A DNA stretch of 64,000 bases from Mycolicibacterium aurum. GTDB taxonomy: Bacteria > Actinomycetota > Actinomycetes > Mycobacteriales > Mycobacteriaceae. Shown piece by piece: positions 1 to 7,529 of the stretch; the stretch's first letter is position 1; each line of letters opens with the position of its first letter. The stretch lies in NCBI RefSeq assembly GCF_900637195.1, contig NZ_LR134356.1, forward strand, positions 5,518,001 through 5,582,000, in the 5' to 3' direction. A model generated the notes under the pieces. It worked only from the letters and a program-made list of their open reading frames with translations, did not search any database and had not been told where the DNA came from. The position numbers and the translations under genes were made by a program.

Positions 1-135
1 GTAGATGCGGCCGAAGCCGAGAATGCGAGCGAGGACGTCGTAGGCGGGAAGCAGAAAGTCACGGCCGGCGGCGGGCAGGTAGTCATGTCCGTTGCCCCAG
101 GTGCCGACCACTGAGTCTGGATTATCTTCGGTCAT
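1..135 (-). CDS. N-terminus of a class I SAM-dependent methyltransferase (partial)
   Basis: Only the first 45 codons lie in the window; the gene runs off the left edge. The ATG is at 135 reading leftward, and the frame stays open to base 1. The start of the protein contains GNGHDYLPAAGRDFLLP followed by a YDVLARILGFG helix. From memory this resembles the N-terminal region of mycobacterial UbiE-like class I methyltransferases, before the glycine-rich SAM motif, which would lie outside the window. The gene is divergent from the AraC-type regulator, with about 73 bases between the proposed starts, so it is a plausible target of that regulator. The family call rests on the N-terminal signature alone. 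Confidence 0.55.
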   Translation of the reverse strand, partial: MTEDNPDSVVGTWGNGHDYLPAAGRDFLLPAYDVLARILGFGRIY

Positions 136-196
136 GCCACCCATCGTTGTCCTTGTCGAACCGTCGATGTGGGCCGATGCTCGGCAGAACTTGAAC

Positions 197-202
197 TATA
201 TT
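197..202 (+). promoter_or_regulatory. -10 box of a leaderless promoter for the AraC-type gene
   Basis: TATATT is followed by exactly 6 nt (CGGCTG) and then ATG at 209. This is the usual geometry of mycobacterial leaderless promoters, with transcription starting at or next to the start codon. It favours 209 over the upstream in-frame ATGs at 134 and 167, one of which overlaps the divergent gene's start. Confidence 0.55.
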
Positions 203-208
203 CGGCTG

Positions 209-1072
209 ATGTCCCAGACGGCCAGGTTCGCGGGTCGCCGCGACGGAGTGCCGATCTACTCCTACCCCGGCGCGGTGGGCAGTCCGCCGGTGTCGGTGAT
301 GGAGTGGCAGGCCTGCACGCTGCCCGCGGCCGGACGTCACATCCACGATTTCCCCGTGCTCGTCTATCACGCCCGCACCGGTCTGGTCGACGTGGTGGCC
401 GCCGGCGCCGCCGTCGACCCGCCGCCCGACGCCGACCGCACCGACGCCGTCGCCGTCTTCTTCGATCCGGCCGCGCTGGGTGAGGGGGCCAGGTCACCGT
501 GGCCGACGTGGCGGGCGCACCCCCTGCTGTTCCCGTTCCTGCACGGCCATCACGGGGGCCTGCTGCGGATCGAGGTGCCCGCGCCCCGTCGCGCATTCTG
601 GCTGGCCACTCTCACCTGTATCGAAACGGAGTTGGCCGACCGCCGTGAGGGCTACCACCAGGCGAGCCTGGCGCATCTGACGGTGCTGCTGATCGAGCTT
701 GCGCGGTTGGTCGACAACGTCGTCGTCGATCTGCGCCGCAGCGGTGAGCCGATGCTCGCCCGGGTGTTCGAGGTGATCGAGCAGCGCATCGCCGAGCCTG
801 TGTCGCTACGCGATGTGGCGCGCGAATGTGGCGTCACACCAGGGCATCTCACCACGGTGGTGCGGCGCAGGACAGGACGCACTGTCGGCGAATGGATCCT
901 CGAACGGCGGATGGCCGAGGCGCGCGCCCTGCTCCGCGGGACAGACCTCGCGGTGCAGGACGTGGCACGGCGGGTGGGCATCACCGACCCCGGCTACTTC
1001 ACCCGCACGTTTCGCGGCGCCCACGGGGTGTCCCCGCGGGCGTGGCGTGAGGAGCACGTCAGAACAGGGTGA
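209..1072 (+). CDS. AraC-family transcriptional regulator
   Basis: A 287-aa protein if started at 209; in-frame ATGs at 134 and 167 would add 25 or 14 residues. The N-terminal half looks like a cupin-type sensing domain (HIHDFPVLVYHARTG region). The C-terminal ~100 residues carry two helix-turn-helix segments: DVARECGVTPGHLTTVVRR, then DVARRVGITDPGYFTRTFR ending in the GVSPRAWR signature of AraC/XylS proteins. It probably responds to a small ligand and controls itself or the divergent methyltransferase gene. The 3' end overlaps the convergent dnaQ-like gene by 14 bases. The ligand is unknown. Confidence 0.8.
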   Translation: MSQTARFAGRRDGVPIYSYPGAVGSPPVSVMEWQACTLPAAGRHIHDFPVLVYHARTGLVDVVAAGAAVDPPPDADRTDAVAVFFDPAALGEGARSPWPTWRAHPLLFPFLHGHHGGLLRIEVPAPRRAFWLATLTCIETELADRREGYHQASLAHLTVLLIELARLVDNVVVDLRRSGEPMLARVFEVIEQRIAEPVSLRDVARECGVTPGHLTTVVRRRTGRTVGEWILERRMAEARALLRGTDLAVQDVARRVGITDPGYFTRTFRGAHGVSPRAWREEHVRTG

Positions 1073-2060
1073 ACTGGTCGGCGACCGGGGACGTGGCGCC
1101 GAATTCGGTGACCTCTGAACCGCCGATCACCGCGTCCAGGCATTGCAGGAAGCCCGTGCTGCTGAGCATCGGCACCCCGAATTCGCCTGCCTGGTACCCC
1201 TTGCCCTGCTCCGGCGCGGGCTGGTCGCAGACGACCAGTGACGTGTGGGCGTCCACCGACTCGGTGAAGGCCAGGCCGGCGTGCAGGATGCGTTCGACGA
1301 GCTCCTCGTGCGTATGCCCCACCTCGGCGGCCAACGCGATCCGCATGCCCTGTACCAGCGGCCGCCCGGCCACGAAGGGTCCGGGATTGGCGTAGGGGCA
1401 GGGCATCCGGGCCGCCAGCACCTTCAGCGGTCGTATTTCGTCGTGGGTGACGCGCCCGTTGGGCCAGGTGCGCCGGGACACCGGATGCACCGGCAGCCAC
1501 TTGCGGCGTTCCTGTGCGCGCACCAGGACCGGTTTGAGGATCTGTGCCAGCACCATCGCGTCGTCAAGGGCGTCGTGCGGCTTCATCTGGGTGACCCCGT
1601 AATGGGCGGCCAGCGTCTCCAACCGGAGGTTCTCGGCGCCGAGTTCGAGGCGGCGGGCCAACTCGACGGTGCACATGACGCTGTCGATCGGCAGCTCGGC
1701 GTGCACGAGCTCCGCTTCGGCGGTCAGGAACGCATAGTCGAAGCCGACGTTGTGGGCGACCAGCGTGCGCCCGCGCAGCACCTCCGCAAGGTCGCCGACC
1801 ACATCACCGAAGGTCGGCTGCCCGGCCAGCATCTCCGCCGTCAGCCCGTGCACGTGGGTGGGGCCGGGATCCACGCCCGGGTCGAGGAGGCTGTAGAGGC
1901 TCTTCTCGACGTTGCCGTCGTCGCTCAGGGCCAGCGCCGCGACGCTGACGACGCGAGCCTGACCGGGCCGGAATCCTGAGGTCTCGACATCGACCACGGC
2001 CCAGCCGGCACCGTCCTGGTCGGCCGGCCGGCCCCAGCGACTCACGGCGGTTGAACTCAC
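1059..2060 (-). CDS. dnaQ: DnaQ-like DEDDh 3'-5' exonuclease with C-terminal BRCT region
   Basis: 333 aa with a GTG start. Exonuclease motifs are complete: motif I VVDVETSG (Asp24, Glu26), motif II HNVGFDYAFL (Asp108) and motif III HDALDDA (His162, Asp167). The last ~100 residues (from about 235) look like a BRCT domain ending in a polymerase-clamp-like QFTLF tail, which could be a beta-clamp binding peptide. It matches M. tuberculosis Rv3711c in architecture, length and position beside murT-gatD. In mycobacteria, proofreading is mainly done by the PHP domain of DnaE1, so this protein is better viewed as an accessory repair exonuclease than as the replicative epsilon subunit. It is convergent with the AraC-type gene and divergent from murT. 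Confidence 0.85.
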   Translation of the reverse strand: MSSTAVSRWGRPADQDGAGWAVVDVETSGFRPGQARVVSVAALALSDDGNVEKSLYSLLDPGVDPGPTHVHGLTAEMLAGQPTFGDVVGDLAEVLRGRTLVAHNVGFDYAFLTAEAELVHAELPIDSVMCTVELARRLELGAENLRLETLAAHYGVTQMKPHDALDDAMVLAQILKPVLVRAQERRKWLPVHPVSRRTWPNGRVTHDEIRPLKVLAARMPCPYANPGPFVAGRPLVQGMRIALAAEVGHTHEELVERILHAGLAFTESVDAHTSLVVCDQPAPEQGKGYQAGEFGVPMLSSTGFLQCLDAVIGGSEVTEFGATSPVADQFTLF

Positions 2061-2125
2061 ACTCCGAGGATGGCACGCGGCTCTGACATGCCCTGCTCCA
2101 TCACCCCGCGTGTCGGGCGCTCTTC

Positions 2126-2131
2126 TAAACT
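2126..2131 (+). promoter_or_regulatory. -10 box of a leaderless promoter for murT-gatD
   Basis: TAAACT is separated by 7 nt from the ATG at 2139. No Shine-Dalgarno sequence precedes that ATG, which is consistent with a leaderless transcript for the two-gene operon. Confidence 0.55.
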
Positions 2132-2138
2132 GCCGGGA

Positions 2139-3365
2139 ATGGTCATCACTCCACGCGCACGAATCGCGCTAGCCGCAGGCGCAGGTGCCCGCTGGGCGTC
2201 CCGCGTCACGGGCCGGGGCGCGGGCGCGATGATCGGCGGACTCGTCGCGATGACGCTGGACCGCTCGATCCTGGGCCAGCTGGGCCGCAACCGTCGCGCA
2301 GTCATCATCACGGGGACCAACGGCAAGTCCACCACCACGCGGATGACCGCCGCCGCGCTGGCCACCCTCGGCGAGGTCGCCACCAACGCCGAGGGCGCCA
2401 ACATGGACGCCGGGCTGGTGGCGGCGCTGGCCGCGGCCCCTGGTGCGGGTCTGGCGGCCCTCGAGGTGGACGAGATGCACGTTCCCCACGTCAGCGACGC
2501 GGTGTCCCCGTCGGTGATCGTGCTGCTGAACCTCTCCCGGGACCAACTCGACCGCGTGGGTGAGATCAACCACATCGAGCGCACGCTGCGGGCCGGGCTC
2601 GCCCGGCATCCCTCGGCAGTCGTCGTCGCCAACTGCGACGACGTCCTGATGACGTCGGCGGCCTACGACCATCCGCACGTCGTGTGGGTCGCCGCGGGCG
2701 GCGGCTGGGCCAGCGACTCGGTCAGCTGCCCGCGTTCGGGGGAGATCATCGTCCGCGACGGCACGCACTGGCACTCGACCGGTATGGATTTCGCGCGCCC
2801 CACCCCCGACTGGTGGTACGACGACACCCACCTCCACGGTCCCGACGGGCTGTCGGTGCCGATGACGCTGACGCTGCCGGGCACCGTGAACCGCGGCAAC
2901 GCGGCGCAGGCGGTGGCCGCAGCGGTCACGTTGGGCGCGGACCCGGCTGCCGCCGTCGCTGCGGTGTCCGCCGTCGACGAGGTCGCGGGCCGGTACCGCA
3001 CCGTGCAGGTCGGCGCCCACACCGCGCGGATCCTGCTGGCCAAGAATCCGGCGGGCTGGCAGGAAGCGCTGTCGATGGTGAACCGCGACGCGGCCGGGGT
3101 GGTCATCGCGGTCAACGGACAGGTCCCCGACGGCGAGGACCTGTCGTGGCTGTGGGACGTCCGGTTCGAACACTTCGAGAGCGTCCCGGTGGTGGCCGCC
3201 GGCGAGCGGGGCACCGACCTCGCAGTCAGGCTCGGCTACGCCGGCGTCGAACACACCCTGGTCCACGACACGATGGCGGCCATCGCGTCATGCCCGCCCG
3301 GTCACGTCGAGGTGCTGGCCAACTACACCGCGTTCCTCCAGCTGAACAGGCGGTTGTCCCGATGA
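2139..3365 (+). CDS. murT: Lipid II isoglutaminyl synthase, Mur-ligase subunit MurT
   Basis: 408 aa. With GatD it amidates the D-glutamate of the lipid II stem peptide to D-isoglutamine at the cytoplasmic face of the membrane. The Mur-ligase ATP site GTNGKST lies at residues 59-65, and a LSRDQLDRVGE segment is typical of the central domain; the C-terminal domain ends near NYTAFLQL, as in MurT proteins. The Cys4 zinc ribbon of staphylococcal MurT is not intact: only two candidate cysteines are seen (NCDD and SCPRSG). The gene overlaps gatD by 4 bases (ATGA), which implies translational coupling. The start at 2139 is chosen over upstream in-frame starts because of the leaderless promoter. Orthologue of Rv3712. 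Confidence 0.9.
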   Translation: MVITPRARIALAAGAGARWASRVTGRGAGAMIGGLVAMTLDRSILGQLGRNRRAVIITGTNGKSTTTRMTAAALATLGEVATNAEGANMDAGLVAALAAAPGAGLAALEVDEMHVPHVSDAVSPSVIVLLNLSRDQLDRVGEINHIERTLRAGLARHPSAVVVANCDDVLMTSAAYDHPHVVWVAAGGGWASDSVSCPRSGEIIVRDGTHWHSTGMDFARPTPDWWYDDTHLHGPDGLSVPMTLTLPGTVNRGNAAQAVAAAVTLGADPAAAVAAVSAVDEVAGRYRTVQVGAHTARILLAKNPAGWQEALSMVNRDAAGVVIAVNGQVPDGEDLSWLWDVRFEHFESVPVVAAGERGTDLAVRLGYAGVEHTLVHDTMAAIASCPPGHVEVLANYTAFLQLNRRLSR

Positions 3366-4078
3366 GTGAATCCGCGGTACGGATCGGGCTGGTGCTGCCC
3401 GACGTGATGGGCACCTACGGCGACGGCGGCAACTCGGTGGTGCTGCGGCAGAGGTTGCGGCTGCGTGGAATCGCCGCCGAGATCGTCGAGATCACACTCG
3501 ACGATCCGGTGCCCGCCGAGCTGGACCTCTACACCCTCGGTGGCGCCGAGGACTACGCCCAGCGATTGGCCACCAAACACTTGATCCGTTATCCCGGTCT
3601 GCAGCAGGCCGTTTCACGCGGCGCCCCGGTGTTGGCGATCTGTGCGGCGATCCAGGTGCTGGGCCACTGGTACGAGACCTCGGCCGGCGAACGCGTCGAC
3701 GGCGTAGGCGTTCTGGACGTGACCACCTCGCCGCAGCCGGAGCGCACCATCGGCGAGGTGGCTGCCACCCCGCTGGTCGACGGACTCACCGAGCCGCTGA
3801 CCGGGTTCGAAAATCACCGCGGTGGAACGGTTCTGGGCCCGGACGCCCGACCGCTGGCTGCCGTCACCAAGGGTGCGGGCAACCGGGCCGGCGATGGTAT
3901 CGACGGTGCGGTGCAGGGCAGTATCGTCGCCACCTATCTGCACGGCTGTTGCCTGGCCCGCAACCCTGAGCTGGCCGATCATCTGCTCACCACGGTGGTG
4001 GGACCCCTTGCCCCACTTGAGCTTTCCGAAGTCACCCGGCTGCGCCGTGAGCGTCTGGCCGCACCGCGGCGGGTGTGA
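3362..4078 (+). CDS. gatD: Lipid II isoglutaminyl synthase, glutamine amidotransferase subunit GatD
   Basis: 238 aa, CobB/CobQ-like class I glutaminase domain. It hydrolyses glutamine and passes ammonia to MurT. The nucleophile is Cys94 in VLAICAAIQVLG, the position known to be essential in S. aureus GatD, and the catalytic His is His194 in ATYLHGCCLARNPELAD. The N-terminal DVMGTYGDGGN is characteristic of this family. It is translationally coupled to murT. In databases the orthologue is often called cobQ2 (Rv3713); it should not be read as a cobalamin enzyme. Confidence 0.92.
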   Translation: MSESAVRIGLVLPDVMGTYGDGGNSVVLRQRLRLRGIAAEIVEITLDDPVPAELDLYTLGGAEDYAQRLATKHLIRYPGLQQAVSRGAPVLAICAAIQVLGHWYETSAGERVDGVGVLDVTTSPQPERTIGEVAATPLVDGLTEPLTGFENHRGGTVLGPDARPLAAVTKGAGNRAGDGIDGAVQGSIVATYLHGCCLARNPELADHLLTTVVGPLAPLELSEVTRLRRERLAAPRRV

Positions 4079-4118
4079 CCCACCCGCGATTGTCCGCACA
4101 TGGCTCGGATACGGACCA

Positions 4119-5009
4119 CTAGGCGGCCAGCGGCGCGGTCCCGATGGCCCGGCTCTGCACCGGACACCCTCGCTGCCGCAGCGCCGCTTCGACCCGCGTG
4201 AGCCACTCGGCGGGCGTCTCCTCGGCAATCACCCGGATGACGATCCAGCCCATGGCTTCCAGCATGCGTAGGCGCGCGATGTCCTTGACATACTGCTTGC
4301 GGTCCTTGCGGTGGTGGTCCCCGTCGTATTCCACGGCGACGCCAAACCTTTCCCACCCCATGTCCAGGAACGCCACCGGCCGGGATCCGTCCAGCACGGG
4401 TATCTGAGTCTGCGGCCGCGGGAAACCGCTGTCGAGCAACCACAATCGGATCCGGCTCTCGCGCGGCGAGGCAGCACCGCCGTCGACGAGTGGCAGCAGT
4501 TCCCGCAGCTGGCACAGCCCGCGGGCGCGGTGATGCCGGCGGGCCAGGCCGGCCACCTCGGCGGTGTCGAAGGGTTGGTTCCACATCAATGCGTCCATGC
4601 GTTCCAGGGCCGGGCCGCGTTCCAGATGGCGCCCGAGGTCGAAGGCGGTGCGGACCCGCGTGGTCACCGGGAGGCCACCCACGCGCGTCTGCTCATCGGC
4701 CGGGATGTATTCGCTGCGCAGGATGAGCCCGCGCTGCGGCCTGCGCTTCACGCCCGCCACTTCCACCGACTGCTCCGGATCCACCCACGGTGCGCCGTGC
4801 AGTGCCGACGCGGCGACACCCGCGATGACACCTTGGCGGCCGGTCGCCAACCAGGCCCCGATGGCGCGGTCCCGCAGGGAAACAACGGCATCCTTGCGGA
4901 CGAACACCCCCCGGTACAGGGTTCTGTACCCACAGGCCAGTTCGTGCCGGGTGACGACACCAGCCCTGACCGCTTCCCCGCCCAATATCACTCGACCCAT
5001 GCTCGTCAT
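4119..5009 (-). CDS. AbiEi/DUF559-like protein with Vsr-type nuclease fold (Rv3714c-like)
   Basis: 296 aa when started at 5009, where GGGAG sits just upstream; this equals the length I recall for Rv3714c. The longer reading to 5057 would run into a large hairpin. The N-terminal part resembles the winged-helix region of AbiEi-type antitoxins (VVTRHELACGYRTLYRGVFV). The C-terminal part has the VSR/DUF559 PD-(D/E)XK-like core: AVEYDGDHHRKDRKQYVKDIARL, then MGWIVIRV. No toxin partner lies beside it. The function is unknown and the gene is conserved across mycobacteria downstream of recR. Confidence 0.7.
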   Translation of the reverse strand: MTSMGRVILGGEAVRAGVVTRHELACGYRTLYRGVFVRKDAVVSLRDRAIGAWLATGRQGVIAGVAASALHGAPWVDPEQSVEVAGVKRRPQRGLILRSEYIPADEQTRVGGLPVTTRVRTAFDLGRHLERGPALERMDALMWNQPFDTAEVAGLARRHHRARGLCQLRELLPLVDGGAASPRESRIRLWLLDSGFPRPQTQIPVLDGSRPVAFLDMGWERFGVAVEYDGDHHRKDRKQYVKDIARLRMLEAMGWIVIRVIAEETPAEWLTRVEAALRQRGCPVQSRAIGTAPLAA

Positions 5010-5032
5010 CGTGCTCCCGAGCACCGACAACC

Positions 5033-5093
5033 GACGAGAGCAACGTTGTGCAGGCAACGTGCGAGAAGGCGGCTGCAGAACGTTGCTCTCGTC
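5033..5093 (-). terminator. Long hairpin downstream of recR, probable terminator
   Basis: A perfect 15-bp inverted repeat (GACGAGAGCAACGTT at 5033-5047, its complement at 5079-5093) continues after one mismatch with a further 5 bp (TGCAG/CTGCA), leaving a 19-nt loop. It lies between the recR stop and the start of the next gene on the same strand. There is no U-tract, as is common in mycobacteria. Confidence 0.6.
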
Positions 5094-5129
5094 CGTCCCG
5101 ACGCGGCCGGACCTGCCCCGAAAACCCCG

Positions 5130-5741
5130 TCAGACCATGGTGCGGCGGCCGGCGAGCGCGCGACCCAGCGTGAGTTCGTCGGCGAACTCCAGGTCACCGC
5201 CCATCGGGAGACCTGACGCGATCCGGGTCACCGACAGACCGGGGATGTCGCGCAACATCCGCACCAGATACGTGGCCGTGGCCTCGCCCTCGGTATTGGG
5301 GTCGGTGGCGATGATGACCTCGGCGATCTCCACGCCGTCCACCCGTTCGCCGATCCGGTTGAGCAGCTCCCGGATTCGCAATTGATCGGGCCCGACGCCG
5401 GACAGCGGGTCGAGTGCACCGCCGAGCACGTGGTAGCGCCCGCGGAACTCGCGGGTCCGCTCGACCGCCTGCACGTCCTTGGGCTCCTCGACGACACACA
5501 CCAGCGACGCGTCCCGGCGCGAGTCGCTGCAGATGCGGCAGCGGTCGTCGTCGCTGACATTGCCGCACACCGCACAGAACTTCACGCCGTCGCGAACCTT
5601 GTTCAGCACCGCGGTGAGCCGGTCGATGTCCGGCGGCTCGACCGAGAGCAGATGGAACGCGATCCGCTGGGCACTCTTCGGCCCGATGCCGGGCAGCTTG
5701 CCGAGCTCGTCGATCAGATCCTGGACGGGTCCTTCGAACAA
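5130..5741 (-). CDS. recR: Recombination mediator RecR
   Basis: 203 aa, TTG start. It contains the N-terminal helix-hairpin-helix ([20 protein letters not shown]), the C4 zinc finger ([16 protein letters not shown]), and the Toprim domain with [14 protein letters not shown] and [14 protein letters not shown]. RecR works with RecF and RecO to load RecA on gapped DNA. It starts 4 bases after the stop of the YbaB/EbfC gene, the common ebfC-recR operon of bacteria, and is followed by a strong hairpin. Near-identical to Rv3715c in the parts I can recall. Confidence 0.96.
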   Translation of the reverse strand: MFEGPVQDLIDELGKLPGIGPKSAQRIAFHLLSVEPPDIDRLTAVLNKVRDGVKFCAVCGNVSDDDRCRICSDSRRDASLVCVVEEPKDVQAVERTREFRGRYHVLGGALDPLSGVGPDQLRIRELLNRIGERVDGVEIAEVIIATDPNTEGEATATYLVRMLRDIPGLSVTRIASGLPMGGDLEFADELTLGRALAGRRTMV

Positions 5742-5745
5742 GTAG

Positions 5746-6087
5746 TCACATCCCCGGCAAGCCGAGGCCGCCCATGCCGCCGGCCAGCGGTCCGAGCCGA
5801 TCGTGGGCGAGAATGGTGACCTGTTTGGCGGCGTCGGCGATCGCGCCGACGACGAGGTCCTGCAGGGTTTCGACGTCGGAGGGGTCGACGACCTTGGGAT
5901 CGATCGCCACGCCTACCACCTCGCCGCTGCCCCGCATCGTCACCTGCACCAGCCCGCCACCGGCCTGGCCGTGCACCTCGGCGCCGGCCAGGGACGCCTG
6001 GGCTTCCATGAGCTGCTGCTGCACCTGCTGAGCCTGTGCGAGCAGGGCTGACATGTCGGGCATCTCGGGTTGGCCACCAGGCTGCAT
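5746..6087 (-). CDS. YbaB/EbfC-family nucleoid-associated DNA-binding protein
   Basis: 113 aa when started at the ATG at 6087, which has a strong GGAGGATCA ribosome-binding site at 6091-6099; the upstream extension to 6192 lacks this. The core has [20 protein letters not shown] helices, then the beta segment [19 protein letters not shown] and a helical dimerisation region. The C-terminus is Gly/Met-rich ([13 protein letters not shown]). The family forms tweezer-like dimers that bind DNA with little sequence specificity. First gene of the ebfC-recR operon; Rv3716c-like. Confidence 0.9.
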   Translation of the reverse strand: MQPGGQPEMPDMSALLAQAQQVQQQLMEAQASLAGAEVHGQAGGGLVQVTMRGSGEVVGVAIDPKVVDPSDVETLQDLVVGAIADAAKQVTILAHDRLGPLAGGMGGLGLPGM

Positions 6088-6198
6088 CAGTGATCCTCCG
6101 TACGTGTCGGTAGGCGAATTGATTAAGTCTCGGTCTCGACTTGGTTGCGCTCGCTGCCAAGCGGCACTTTTGACTTTCAGCGTAGTCGGCACTGCGGC

Positions 6199-6204
6199 TA
6201 CCGT
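6199..6204 (+). promoter_or_regulatory. -10 box of a leaderless promoter for ami1
   Basis: TACCGT is followed by 6 nt and the GTG at 6211. This supports 6211 as the start and places the signal peptide at the very N-terminus. Confidence 0.5.
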
Positions 6205-6210
6205 GGCGCC

Positions 6211-6969
6211 GTGCCCATGCCAGCCAGACAGCGTGTCGGCCTGCGGACAGCGTCGGCCGTCGCCAGCGCGCTGCTCGTCGCGTCGTCAGTCCTCGCCGGG
6301 CCCGCCCAGGCGGCACCCGCCAACATCGCCGGCATGATCGTCTTCCTCGACCCCGGTCATCAGGCCTCGATGGAAGGGCTGAGTCGGCAGGTCCCCACCG
6401 GTCGCGGCGGCACCAAGGACTGCCAGGCCAGCGGCACCTCGACCGAGGACGGCCTCGCCGAACACACCTTCGCCTGGGACACCACGCTGCGGATCCGCCA
6501 GGCGCTGACCGCACTGGGCGTGCGCACCGCCATGTCACGCGGCGACGACACCGGTCCGGGGCCGTGCGTGGACGAGCGTGCCGCGATGGCCAACGCAATC
6601 ACACCGAATGCCGTCGTCTCCATCCACGCCGACGGGGGCCCGCCCACCGGACGCGGGTTCCACGTGCTGTACTCGTCGCCCCCGCTCAACGCCGCGCAGG
6701 CCGGTCCGTCGGTGCAGTTCGCCAAGGTCATGCGCGATCAGCTCGCCGGATCCGGGATCCCACCCGCGACCTACATCGGCTCCTCGGGCCTGAACCCGCG
6801 CGCTGACATCGCCGGGCTGAACCTGGCGCAATACCCGTCGATCCTCGTCGAGCTCGGAAACATGAAGAGTCCGGTGGACTCCGCGCTGATGAAGACCGAG
6901 GCAGGGCGGCAGAAGTACGCCGACGCCGTCGTTCGCGGCATCGTGGCGTTCCTCAGCAGCCAGCGCTAG
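6211..6969 (+). CDS. ami1: Zinc-dependent N-acetylmuramoyl-L-alanine amidase (Rv3717/Ami1 type)
   Basis: 252 aa. A signal peptide (basic RQRVGLR, hydrophobic stretch, cleavage near AQA-APA at about 34) directs it across the membrane. The Amidase_3 zinc ligands are visible as His50 (DPGH), Glu84 (AEHTF) and His139 (SIHADGG), with catalytic Glu214 (LVELGNMK). Cys71 and Cys119 match the disulfide known in Rv3717. The enzyme cleaves the bond between muramic acid and the stem peptide and contributes to septal resolution. There is no cell-wall-binding domain, as in the orthologue. GTG start chosen from the leaderless promoter. Confidence 0.92.
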   Translation: MPMPARQRVGLRTASAVASALLVASSVLAGPAQAAPANIAGMIVFLDPGHQASMEGLSRQVPTGRGGTKDCQASGTSTEDGLAEHTFAWDTTLRIRQALTALGVRTAMSRGDDTGPGPCVDERAAMANAITPNAVVSIHADGGPPTGRGFHVLYSSPPLNAAQAGPSVQFAKVMRDQLAGSGIPPATYIGSSGLNPRADIAGLNLAQYPSILVELGNMKSPVDSALMKTEAGRQKYADAVVRGIVAFLSSQR

Positions 6970-6983
6970 GCACGTTCGCGAGC

Positions 6984-7439
6984 TCAGGGCTTCGGCTGGC
7001 TGCCGCCCTCGACCTCTCGCTTGAGGTTGCCGAGCACCTCTGCCTGGATCTTGCGCAATCCGAGCGGGGCGAAGGTCTTCTCGAAGAAGCCCCCGATACC
7101 GCCCGCACCCTGCCACGACGTCTTGACCGTCACCGACGAGCCGGGTCCGGCCGGCGCCACCGTCCAGTTGGTCACCATGGACGAGTTCGCGTCCTTCTCG
7201 ATCACGGTGCGGCCCGCGACGTCGACGGATGCCTTGACGTCGCGCGAGCGCGACTTGGTGGCCTGGAGCTTCCATTCGGCCACCGTGCCCGCGCCCTGGC
7301 CGCCTTCGAGCACCCGATAGCCGCTGTAGTGCGCGGAGAGGATCTTCGGGCGCATGGCCTCGTAGTCCGCGACGGCGGCCAGCACCGTGGCCGGCTCGGC
7401 GTCGATCAGGACCGTGCTGGACGCGCTGACCTGTCCCAT
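6984..7439 (-). CDS. SRPBCC-family (polyketide cyclase/START-like) protein
   Basis: 151 aa from the ATG at 7439, preceded by AAGGAGT. The sequence begins with SASSTVLIDAEPATVLAAVADYEAMRP, the standard opening of SRPBCC helix-grip proteins, and ends with a long C-terminal helix (EKTFAPLGLRKIQAEVLGNL). Members bind hydrophobic ligands; the substrate here is unknown. Positional orthologue of Rv3718c. It is convergent with ami1 and divergent from the flavoprotein gene. Confidence 0.8.
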   Translation of the reverse strand: MGQVSASSTVLIDAEPATVLAAVADYEAMRPKILSAHYSGYRVLEGGQGAGTVAEWKLQATKSRSRDVKASVDVAGRTVIEKDANSSMVTNWTVAPAGPGSSVTVKTSWQGAGGIGGFFEKTFAPLGLRKIQAEVLGNLKREVEGGSQPKP

Positions 7440-7517
7440 CAGTACAAACTCCTTGTCAGGTGAAAACACAATGCGTGGCGCGCGACCGGTGCGGTCGCAT
7501 CGGCTGTCAACGCGGAC

Positions 7518-7523
7518 TAGCGT
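7518..7523 (+). promoter_or_regulatory. -10 box of a leaderless promoter for the flavoprotein-methyltransferase pair
   Basis: TAGCGT lies 6 nt upstream of the GTG at 7530. No Shine-Dalgarno sequence is visible. Confidence 0.5.
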
Positions 7524-7529
7524 ATATGC

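Noticed and set aside
3362-4078. Cobyric acid synthase (CobQ)
   Set aside because: The protein is only 238 aa, is coupled to murT and has the GatD catalytic arrangement.
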